Source: Pseudofrankia asymbiotica
GTDB taxonomy: Bacteria > Actinomycetota > Actinomycetes > Frankiales > Frankiaceae
Assembly: GCF_001983105.1 (NCBI RefSeq)
Contig: NZ_MOMC01000027.1
Span: 78,576-83,722 of the forward strand
Direction: 5' to 3'
Length of the DNA: 5,147 bases
The notes under the pieces are model-generated. The model did no database searches. It was not told where the DNA came from and worked only from the letters and a program-made list of their open reading frames with translations. This document shows, piece by piece, positions 1-5,147 of the stretch (positions are counted from its first letter, which is position 1; every line of letters begins with the position of its first letter). The translations under genes were made by a program, and so were the position numbers.

Positions 1-220
1 CGTCGCCGGCCGGCCCGGAACGCACCAAACCACGGCTCGCCGGGCCCGCGCCACCGACCTACCACCGACCCGGTTGCTCTCGCGGTCATCAGGAAGGGAT
101 GGGCACGGGGCCCGGGGAGCGCAAGGATGCACTTCGCCGAGACCCGGCCAGGTGACGGACTGGGCGCCCCGCCGTGTGCGATGGCACCTGCGCCCGGGTA
201 TCCAGGGGCTTGAACACGAT

Positions 221-228
221 GAGGTGGG
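221..228 (+). promoter_or_regulatory. Ribosome binding site of the epoxide hydrolase gene
   Basis: The sequence GAGGTGGG ends a few bases before the ATG at 233, with 8 bases between GAGG and the start codon. This purine-rich stretch is the best Shine-Dalgarno candidate near the gene. It supports the ATG at 233 over the upstream in-frame TTG at 74, which has no comparable site. Confidence 0.55.
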
Positions 229-232
229 CTGG

Positions 233-1393
233 ATGGGTAACGACGTCGTGCCGTTCAAGGTCGCGATTCCGGAGGCGGACCTCGCCGACCTGCGGCGCCG
301 GCTGGCCGCGGCCCGCTGGCCGGAGAAGGAGACAGTGGGTGACTGGAGCCAGGGCGTGCCGCTGGAATGGCTGCGCGACCTGTGTTCCTACTGGGGCGAT
401 GGCTACGACTGGCGGCGCTGCGAGGACCGGCTGAACGCCCACGACCAGTTCGTCACCACCATCGACGGCCTGGACGTCCACTTCCTGCATGTGCGCTCGC
501 CCAATCCGGACGCGCTGCCGTTGCTGCTCACCCACGGCTGGCCGGGCTCGGTCCTTGAGTTCCTCGACGTGATCGGCCCGCTCACCGACCCCGCGGCGCA
601 CGGCGGTGACCCGGCGGACGCCTTCCACCTCGTCGTGCCGTCGCTGCCCGGGTACGGCTTCTCCGGCCGCCCGTCCGGCGCCGGCTGGGGAGCGCCGCGC
701 ATCGCCGCCGCGTGGGCGGAGCTGATGGCCAGGCTCGGCTACGACCGCTACGGCGCGCAGGGCGGCGACTGGGGATCGGCGGTGACGATCGGGCTCGCCG
801 CCGTGGACCCGGGCCACCTGGCCGGCGTTCACCTGAACTTCCTCATGACCGGCCCGGGCGGCGACCTCAGTGACCTGACCGACGAGGAGCGGGACGCTCT
901 CACGGCGATGGCCGAGTTCCAGGAGTGGGGCGGCGGCTACGCCGCCCAGCAGTCGACGCGGCCGCAGACGCTCGGCTACGGGCTGGTGGACTCGCCCGTG
1001 GGGCAGTGCGCCTGGATCACCGAGAAGTTCCACGCCTGGACCGACCACGACGGCGACCCGTACACGGCGCTGACCCGTGACCAGATGCTCGATGACGTCT
1101 CGCTGTACTGGCTGACCGCGACCGCGGCCTCGTCGGCGCGCCTGTACTGGGAGACGGGCCTGGCGCGGCCCAGCCGCGTACACGCCCTGTCCAGCGGCCT
1201 CGGCGTGACCGTTCCCGCCGGTGTCTCGGTCTTCCCGAGGGAGATCATCCGGCCGTCGCGACGCTGGATCGAGCACCACTTCTCCGACCTGCGCTTCTAC
1301 GAGCGGACCGACCGCGGCGGCCACTTCGCCGCCTTCGAGCAGCCCGCCCTCTTCTCCGACCAGGTCCGCCGCGCCTTCCGCACCATGCGCTAG
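233..1393 (+). CDS. Epoxide hydrolase, microsomal/EHN type (alpha/beta hydrolase fold)
   Basis: Predicted 386-residue hydrolase that adds water to an epoxide to give a vicinal diol through an Asp-ester intermediate. An EHN-type N-terminal region (about residues 5-110, starting VPFKVAIPEADLADL) precedes an alpha/beta hydrolase core. By motif alignment from memory with mammalian microsomal epoxide hydrolase, all catalytic positions are present: oxyanion motif HGWPGS at 101-106, nucleophile Asp179 in GGDWGS, lid tyrosines Tyr236 (GGGYAAQ) and Tyr305 (ARLYWE), acid Glu337 in FPREI, and His364 in GGHFAAF. The length is normal for the family and there is no signal peptide, so it is probably cytoplasmic. 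The frame stays open upstream to the window edge, but the stretch before 233 is Arg/Gly-rich and unlike the family; the ATG at 233 has an RBS and places the protein just before the conserved domain. The substrate cannot be read from sequence. It converges on the SDR gene. Confidence 0.93.
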   Translation: MGNDVVPFKVAIPEADLADLRRRLAAARWPEKETVGDWSQGVPLEWLRDLCSYWGDGYDWRRCEDRLNAHDQFVTTIDGLDVHFLHVRSPNPDALPLLLTHGWPGSVLEFLDVIGPLTDPAAHGGDPADAFHLVVPSLPGYGFSGRPSGAGWGAPRIAAAWAELMARLGYDRYGAQGGDWGSAVTIGLAAVDPGHLAGVHLNFLMTGPGGDLSDLTDEERDALTAMAEFQEWGGGYAAQQSTRPQTLGYGLVDSPVGQCAWITEKFHAWTDHDGDPYTALTRDQMLDDVSLYWLTATAASSARLYWETGLARPSRVHALSSGLGVTVPAGVSVFPREIIRPSRRWIEHHFSDLRFYERTDRGGHFAAFEQPALFSDQVRRAFRTMR

Positions 1394-1422
1394 CCGCGAT
1401 CCGCCAGCTGGCGGATCGCGGC
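1393..1422. terminator. Perfect 30-bp palindrome between convergent genes, probable bidirectional terminator
   Basis: The left arm GCCGCGATCCGCCAG is followed immediately by its exact reverse complement, with no mismatch over 15 bp per arm. As RNA it would fold into a stem of about 13 bp with an AGCU loop on either strand. It begins at the last base of the epoxide hydrolase TAG stop and lies 24 bases beyond the SDR stop, so it is placed to end both transcripts. No T-run follows on either side. That is compatible with the U-tract-less hairpins reported as terminators in actinobacteria, but termination itself is inferred. Confidence 0.7.
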
Positions 1423-1446
1423 AGCTGAGGGAAGCCGCCAGGCAGG

Positions 1447-2286
1447 TCAGGCCTTGGCGGTGGCGCCGGCGTCCACGGGGAGGGGGACGCCGGTGATGTA
1501 GCGGGCCTCGTCGGAGGCGAGGAACAGGACGGCGTTGGCGACGTCGACGGCCTCGATCAGCGGAACCGGCATGAGGTGCAGCTGACCGAGGACGGCGGCG
1601 GCGTCGTCGATCGTCGGGTTCGCCAGGTCGGGGCGCAGCATGCGGCGCAGCGACTCGTTGTCGACCATCGGGGTGCGGACGTTGCCGGGGTGGACGCTGT
1701 TGACCCGGATCAGCTGGCCGGCTAGCTCGTTGGCCAGCGACCGCATGAGACCTACGAGGCCATGCTTGGCGGCGACGTAGGCCGCCATCCAGCCCTGGCC
1801 CCTCAGGCCGAGCATCGAGCTGGTCAGGATGATCGAGCCGCCGCGCCCGCCGGCGACCAGGTGCGGGATCGCCACCTTCGCGGTCAGGAAGCAGCCGGTG
1901 AGGTCGATGTCGAGCAGGGTGCGCCAGGCGTGCGCATCGAGGGTCTCCGTCGCGGCGCCACCGCCGGAGACGCCCGCGTTCGCGACGACGATGTCGAGGC
2001 GGCCCAGCTCGGCGACCCCGGCGTCGACGGCCGTGCGCAGCGCGTCCTCGTCGCGGACGTCCGCGACCGCGGTGACGATCCGCCGGCCGAGCTTCTCCAC
2101 CAGCGCCACCGTCTCGGCCAGGTCCGTCGCGGTGGCCATCGGGTAGTCGACGGTGTCGACGTCGGCGCACAGGTCGACGCCGATGACGTCGGCGCCCTCC
2201 TGCGCGAGCCGGACCGCGTGTGCCCGCCCCTGCCCCCGCGCGACCCCGGTGATGAACGCGACCTTGCCCTCGACCCGTCCGACCAT
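1447..2286 (-). CDS. Short-chain dehydrogenase/reductase, mycofactocin-coupled subfamily
   Basis: Predicted 279-residue cytoplasmic NAD(H)-dependent alcohol/ketone oxidoreductase. It has a Rossmann fold with the TGxxxGxG motif (TGVARGQG, 13-20), Asp38 closing beta-2 (NAD rather than NADP preference), Asp76 in ADVRD, NAG at 103-105, Ser157, Tyr170 and Lys174 (YVAAK), and the C-terminal ASDEARYITGVPLPVDAG segment. The stretch at 39-80 (LCADVD...DYPMAT.TDLAETV...ADVRD) is the extra region typical of actinobacterial SDRs co-distributed with mycofactocin biosynthesis. Members of that group bind the nicotinamide tightly and pass electrons to the peptide-derived cofactor. The position usually held by the tetrad Asn (DVNLTG in relatives) is Asp128 here (DIDLTG). 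The ATG start has a strong GGGAGG site 6 bases upstream. The gene stands alone on its strand after a 126-bp gap, so it is probably monocistronic. The substrate is unknown. Confidence 0.93.
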   Translation of the reverse strand: MVGRVEGKVAFITGVARGQGRAHAVRLAQEGADVIGVDLCADVDTVDYPMATATDLAETVALVEKLGRRIVTAVADVRDEDALRTAVDAGVAELGRLDIVVANAGVSGGGAATETLDAHAWRTLLDIDLTGCFLTAKVAIPHLVAGGRGGSIILTSSMLGLRGQGWMAAYVAAKHGLVGLMRSLANELAGQLIRVNSVHPGNVRTPMVDNESLRRMLRPDLANPTIDDAAAVLGQLHLMPVPLIEAVDVANAVLFLASDEARYITGVPLPVDAGATAKA

Positions 2287-2292
2287 GTCGAA

Positions 2293-2298
2293 CCTCCC
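2293..2298 (-). promoter_or_regulatory. Strong ribosome binding site of the SDR gene
   Basis: On the minus strand GGGAGG lies 6 bases before the ATG at 2286, a near-ideal Shine-Dalgarno sequence and spacing. It fixes the SDR start and predicts efficient translation. It contrasts with the MuiA-like gene, which has no such site. Confidence 0.8.
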
Positions 2299-2309
2299 GA
2301 TGCCGTCGT

Positions 2310-2335
2310 CTGGATGCTGGATGTTTGTCGCATCC
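2310..2335. promoter_or_regulatory. Small direct and inverted repeat cluster upstream of the SDR gene, possible operator
   Basis: CTGGATG occurs twice in tandem (2310-2316 and 2317-2323). GGATGC (2312-2317) is also matched by its reverse complement GCATCC (2330-2335), giving a 24-bp dyad with a 12-base centre. The cluster lies 24-49 bases upstream of the SDR ATG, where a repressor or activator would bind. I see no convincing -10/-35 pair beside it, and no regulator gene is present in the window. The operator role is inference from position and symmetry. Confidence 0.3.
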
Positions 2336-2375
2336 CGGCGATCGTCGCGCGAGGAGTCAGGCCGAAGGGCCCTCT

Positions 2376-2412
2376 CCGGCGGCAGCGCGGCCGCCGGCTT
2401 CGCCAGCCGGTG
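2376..2412 (-). terminator. GC-rich hairpins just after the MuiA-like gene, possible terminator
   Basis: An 8-bp perfect stem (CCGGCGGC at 2376-2383 with GCCGCCGG at 2390-2397, 6-base loop) lies 15 bases past the stop codon. A second stem (CCGGCT at 2394-2399 with AGCCGG at 2405-2410, 5-base loop) lies immediately after the stop. The two share bases 2394-2397, so they cannot form fully at once. Neither is followed by a T-run. The position suggests transcript termination or 3'-end protection for the esterase/MuiA-like operon. Confidence 0.45.
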
Positions 2413-4185
2413 TCAGTCGGTCCAGCCGGTGAGGTCCAGGCCACGGGCGTGCTCGAGGCGGAAACCGAACTCGATCCCGCGCTGGGCGGCGGGCTCGAGG
2501 TCGACGGTCCAGGTGAGCTGGCCGAGGTCGGTGCGTTCGCCGGCGGCGGGCGAGCTCTGGAAGTCCTTGACGGTGATCCCCTCGTGACGCGAGACCGGGA
2601 TCTGGTCGCGGACGGTGACCCGCGCCGGCCGCGGGGTGTGGTTGGTGAGGGTGATGACGTAGCCGACGTCGGTGCGCCGCAGGTTGCCGACGACCTTGCG
2701 GCTGGTGGCGCGGCTGACCAGCTCGCGCTCCACCAGCAGCCGGTCGTCGACGCCGAGCTGCAGCTCCACCTCGGCGCCCGGTGCCACCAGCTCCACGGTG
2801 CTGGTGCCGACGAAGTCGGCGGCGTGGAAGACCGCGACCGGCCCGGGCAGCAGGGTGTGCGCCGAGGTGTTGGTGACGGTGGCGCGCAGGTAGGCCTCGG
2901 GGGCGAGCTTGGGCACGGTCAGGTAGTCGAGCTGGGCCTCCAGCTCGAGGACGGCGAGGGTGGTGCGGTGCGGCCGCCCGTCGGCCGGCACCGCGACCGG
3001 ACGGGCCGGCCGGTAGGTCGCCGCGGTTCCCGACGTGTCGACGGTGGCCACCGCGTGCTCCACCGGCGGGGGCGGGGGCGCCGCCCCGGGGGCCTTCGCC
3101 CGCGCGGCGACGGGAACGGGCGTCATCTCGGCGGCGGCGTCGAAGGCGGCACCGCCAGCGAAGGCGCCACCCCCCGCCGCCAGGGCGAAGGGCATCGCCG
3201 GCCGGGCGACGTCGACATACCAGGGGGTGAGCTCGGGCAGGCCGCTGGCGCGGCCCGGCCGCGCGGTCGACAGCCTCAGGTCGCCGGCCGGCCAGTCCTC
3301 GCCGCTGCGCTGGCGCACCATCCCGAACCAGGTCAGCGTGACCACGCCGTCGACCAGCCGCGCGTCGTACCGCGCCGACCAGGAGGCGCTGGCGACCAGG
3401 TAGGAGACCTCCAGCTCGACGTCGACCTCGCCGCCGGCGGCGGCACCGGGGCCACCCGTCGGCTCCAGCGTCACGACGACCTGCCTCGCGTCCGGCAGGC
3501 GTACGCCGCGGCGGGCCTCCAGAGCGCGCCGGGCCGCGTCGGTCAGCTTCTGGATGTTCTCCTGCTCGTCGGCGATCGCGCGCAGCCGGGCGTGGACGCC
3601 GGCGAGCTGCGTGGCCAGCGCGCCGCCGGCCTCCGCGAGCCGCCGTTCCTCGCCGCTCGGGGTCGTCGTCCCGCCCTCCGCGGGGCCGCGGCTCCAGGAC
3701 GGCGCGCCCCAGCCCCTGGCGAGCGCCGCGGCGCCGTTGCGGGCGGCGACGTCCAGGAACCTGCGGCGGGCCTGCTCGGTCTCCTGGTCGTCGGCCAGCT
3801 CGCGGGCCCGCCGCCGCAGCCGGTCGACCTCGTCCTCCAGCTCGGCCAGCCGCGGGTCCGTGGTCACCGCGCGGGACTCGACGACGACGTCCACACCGAG
3901 CACCCGCACCGCGCCGCGCCCCGACACCCGCACCGAGCTCGTGTCCAGCTCCATCGGCAGGCCGCCGAGCGTCACCGTGACCTCCGGTGCGTCATTCTCC
4001 GCCGCGCCGTCCTCCGCGGCCCCGTCCTCCGTGTCCTCGGCGCCGGGCGGCAGCGTGACCGTCCCACGGCGGGTGACCCGGGCCTGCTGCGGGTAGACGA
4101 CGACCGCGGTGATCGGAGCGTCCAGTATCAGCGTCGTCGCGTCTGGAGCAACCATGCTGATCACCATAGTGGTGCGGTCCGACAT
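2413..4185 (-). CDS. DUF4140/DUF4139 protein, mucoidy inhibitor MuiA family
   Basis: 590-residue protein with the two-part MuiA-family layout. The N-terminal DUF4140-like part (about 22-145) starts with LDAPITAVVVYPQQARVTRRG. Next come charged, heptad-like helices likely to form coiled coil (about 111-145 and 178-226). The DUF4139 part (about 255-582) carries YLVASASWSARYDARL (262-277), GEDWPAGDLRLSTARP (295-310), VPKLAPEAYLRATVTNTS (424-441), GVDDRLLVERE (478-488) and VRDQIPVS (525-532). A Gly/Ala/Pro-rich linker (about 333-380, with a run of five prolines) interrupts DUF4139, which is common in relatives. An acidic EDGAA repeat lies at 53-64. No signal peptide or membrane segment is visible. 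The family is named for suppressing mucoid growth in enterobacteria when over-supplied; its biochemical role is unknown. The start is uncertain: ATG at 4185, 4167 or 4155 all lack a good RBS. I chose 4185, 14 bases after the esterase stop, which suggests translational coupling. Confidence 0.88.
   Translation of the reverse strand: MSDRTTMVISMVAPDATTLILDAPITAVVVYPQQARVTRRGTVTLPPGAEDTEDGAAEDGAAENDAPEVTVTLGGLPMELDTSSVRVSGRGAVRVLGVDVVVESRAVTTDPRLAELEDEVDRLRRRARELADDQETEQARRRFLDVAARNGAAALARGWGAPSWSRGPAEGGTTTPSGEERRLAEAGGALATQLAGVHARLRAIADEQENIQKLTDAARRALEARRGVRLPDARQVVVTLEPTGGPGAAAGGEVDVELEVSYLVASASWSARYDARLVDGVVTLTWFGMVRQRSGEDWPAGDLRLSTARPGRASGLPELTPWYVDVARPAMPFALAAGGGAFAGGAAFDAAAEMTPVPVAARAKAPGAAPPPPPVEHAVATVDTSGTAATYRPARPVAVPADGRPHRTTLAVLELEAQLDYLTVPKLAPEAYLRATVTNTSAHTLLPGPVAVFHAADFVGTSTVELVAPGAEVELQLGVDDRLLVERELVSRATSRKVVGNLRRTDVGYVITLTNHTPRPARVTVRDQIPVSRHEGITVKDFQSSPAAGERTDLGQLTWTVDLEPAAQRGIEFGFRLEHARGLDLTGWTD
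4001..4030. repeat. 15-bp tandem repeat encoding Glu-Asp-Gly-Ala-Ala twice
   Basis: Two adjacent 15-base units (4001-4015 and 4016-4030) match at 13 of 15 positions. Read on the minus strand they give the EDGAAEDGAA segment in the N-terminal part of the MuiA-like protein. The repeat length is a multiple of three, so copy changes keep the frame. It probably forms a flexible acidic loop in DUF4140. Confidence 0.6.
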
Positions 4186-4199
4186 TTCGACACGGCCGG

Positions 4200-5147
4200 T
4201 CACCGGTGGGGCAGCTCGTGGCGGGCGAAGAAATCCCAGATCGCGGCGGTGGCGTCGAGGTCGGCCGCGGGCGCGTCCGCGCGCGGGCGGCCCTTGCGGC
4301 CGCCGGGCCAGGCGTGGCCGCCGCCGTCGATCGTGTCGAGGACGACCTCGGTGCCGTCGGCGCAGGGCGTGTAGGTGGTCCGCGTGACGGTGCCGTCGTG
4401 CCGCTCGGCGGGGGTGGCCGGGCAGCCGTCGCGCCGGACCCAGAACCCGACGGAGTCCGTCACCGACCGGTCGACCCGGCCGCGTTCGGAGGGAAACCGT
4501 TCCTCCTGGACGGCGCCGGTGCCGCCGTTGTAGGGGACGTTCTGGTCGGCGGTGCCGTGGATCGCGAGCAGCGGCACCGGCCGGCTCGGCGCGCAGCCGT
4601 CGTGGTCGAGGGCGCCGGACACCGGGGCGATCGCGGCCAGCCGGTCGGCGAGCGCGCAGCCCAGCCGGTAGGTCATCATCGCCCCGTTCGAGAACCCGGT
4701 CACATACACCCGGCGGGTGTCGAGCGGGTAGTGCGCGGCGATGTCGTCGAGCATGGCGGCGATGAACCCCACGTCGTCGACGTCGTTCTGGGCGGCCTGC
4801 CCGCAACACCAGCCCGCGTTCCACGTCAGCAACCGGTCCTCGAGCCGCCCGGTCCCGTTCGGGCTCGCGACCAGGAAGCCCTTCTGGTCCGCGAGGTCGA
4901 AGAAGCCGGTCTGCCGCTCGATGGCGTCGTTGTCGCCGCCGCCGCCGTGCAGCTCGACGACGAGCGGCCGTGGCGCCGTCCCGGTGCCCGGCGGGACGTG
5001 GATCTCGTAGGAGCGCCGCACCCCGCCGGCCGTCAGGGTGTGGGTTGCCGTCCCCGCGGGTGGCGCGGTCCCCGCCGGCGGCGGGGAGGCCGTGGGCGCC
5101 GGCCGGTCCCGCGGCCCGCACGCCGTGAGGGCCACCGCCCCCGCCAG
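4200..5147 (-). CDS. PHB depolymerase/feruloyl-esterase-like lipoprotein (LpqC-like, COG3509 type), 5' partial
   Basis: 315 residues are visible; the true start lies beyond the window edge. The first ten, LAGAVALTAC, are the end of a lipoprotein signal peptide: lipobox LTAC with Cys10 as the lipidation site, followed by a Pro/Ala/Thr-rich tether (about 16-37). A GTG at 5135 could be read as a start but would remove most of the signal peptide. The mature part is an alpha/beta hydrolase of the secreted PHB depolymerase/CE1 esterase type: oxyanion motif HGGGGDN (67-73), WNAGWCCG (109-116) and DDVGF (124-128), nucleophile Ser153 in GFSNG, Asp201 in HGTADQNVPY, and His278 in GGGHAWPGG. Seven cysteines follow the lipidated one, consistent with disulfides outside the membrane. 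The likely role is hydrolysis of ester bonds in polymers or phenolic esters at the cell surface; the substrate is not determinable. It is the upstream gene of a probable operon with the MuiA-like gene. Confidence 0.9.
   Translation of the reverse strand: MAGAVALTACGPRDRPAPTASPPPAGTAPPAGTATHTLTAGGVRRSYEIHVPPGTGTAPRPLVVELHGGGGDNDAIERQTGFFDLADQKGFLVASPNGTGRLEDRLLTWNAGWCCGQAAQNDVDDVGFIAAMLDDIAAHYPLDTRRVYVTGFSNGAMMTYRLGCALADRLAAIAPVSGALDHDGCAPSRPVPLLAIHGTADQNVPYNGGTGAVQEERFPSERGRVDRSVTDSVGFWVRRDGCPATPAERHDGTVTRTTYTPCADGTEVVLDTIDGGGHAWPGGRKGRPRADAPAADLDATAAIWDFFARHELPHR

Noticed and set aside
12..46. 7-bp inverted repeat (GGCCCGG/CCGGGCC) near the window start as a terminator of an upstream gene
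   Set aside because: A 21-base loop and a pure G/C stem are expected by chance at this composition, and no upstream gene end is visible.
74..232. In-frame 53-residue N-terminal extension of the epoxide hydrolase from a TTG at 74
   Set aside because: The extension is Arg/Gly-rich, resembles no part of the family, has no good RBS, and the frame is open to the window edge only because stops are rare at this GC content. The ATG at 233 has an RBS and fits the usual family N-terminus.
1..232. Promoter or small gene upstream of the epoxide hydrolase
   Set aside because: No -35/-10 pair with sensible spacing was found, and no short frame in either direction has a start, RBS and plausible composition together.
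89..2170. 693-residue minus-strand open frame across the epoxide hydrolase and SDR genes
   Set aside because: The translation is Arg/Gly/Pro-rich with no domain, and it crosses two well-supported genes and the palindrome. It is a high-GC shadow.
4162..4174. CACCA-TAG-TGGTG mini-hairpin in the first codons of the MuiA-like gene
   Set aside because: A 5-bp stem with a 3-base loop is too short to support a regulatory claim on its own.
1762..4374. 870-residue plus-strand open frame antisense to the SDR and MuiA-like genes
   Set aside because: The composition is biased (Gly, Arg, Asp, Val) with no recognisable motif, and it opposes genes with clear family motifs. It is a high-GC shadow.
2413..5121. 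Single 902-residue minus-strand protein spanning the esterase region and the MuiA-like gene
   Set aside because: Its first 300 or so residues are an Arg/Ala/Gly-rich out-of-frame reading of the esterase gene. Family motifs start only after residue 312, near the ATG at 4185.

Overview
The window is high-GC DNA (about 70% or more by eye) with strong G/C preference at third codon positions. Open frames run long on both strands simply because stop codons are rare. This composition, together with a mycofactocin-type short-chain dehydrogenase, a microsomal-type epoxide hydrolase and a lipoprotein esterase, points to a soil-type actinobacterium. Frankia, Pseudonocardia or Mycobacterium relatives would all fit, but the genus cannot be fixed from this sequence alone.

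Layout: positions 1-232 hold no gene I can support. A plus-strand epoxide hydrolase gene follows (233-1393). It converges on a minus-strand short-chain dehydrogenase/reductase gene (1447-2286), and a perfect 30-bp palindrome (1393-1422) lies between the two stops. Upstream of the SDR is a 126-bp gap (2287-2412). It carries a strong SDR ribosome binding site, a small repeat cluster that could be an operator, and GC-rich hairpins that could end the next transcript. Two more minus-strand genes follow, only 14 bases apart, and look like one operon. The upstream one is a PHB-depolymerase/feruloyl-esterase-like lipoprotein (4200-5147, its 5' end cut by the window edge). The downstream one is a 590-residue DUF4140/DUF4139 protein of the mucoidy-inhibitor MuiA family (2413-4185).

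How they may work together: the epoxide hydrolase opens an epoxide to a vicinal diol, and a mycofactocin-linked SDR could oxidise an alcohol, so the two could serve one catabolic route. Their convergent orientation means they are not co-transcribed, so this is only a plausible inference. The esterase/MuiA-like pair looks envelope-related on the esterase side (lipobox). The MuiA-like protein has no visible export signal and its biochemical role is unknown.

I see no mobile element, CRISPR array, tRNA, rRNA or clearly new system. The points most worth a second look are the Asn-to-Asp change at the SDR catalytic tetrad, the perfect palindrome between the convergent genes, and the esterase/MuiA-like gene pair.
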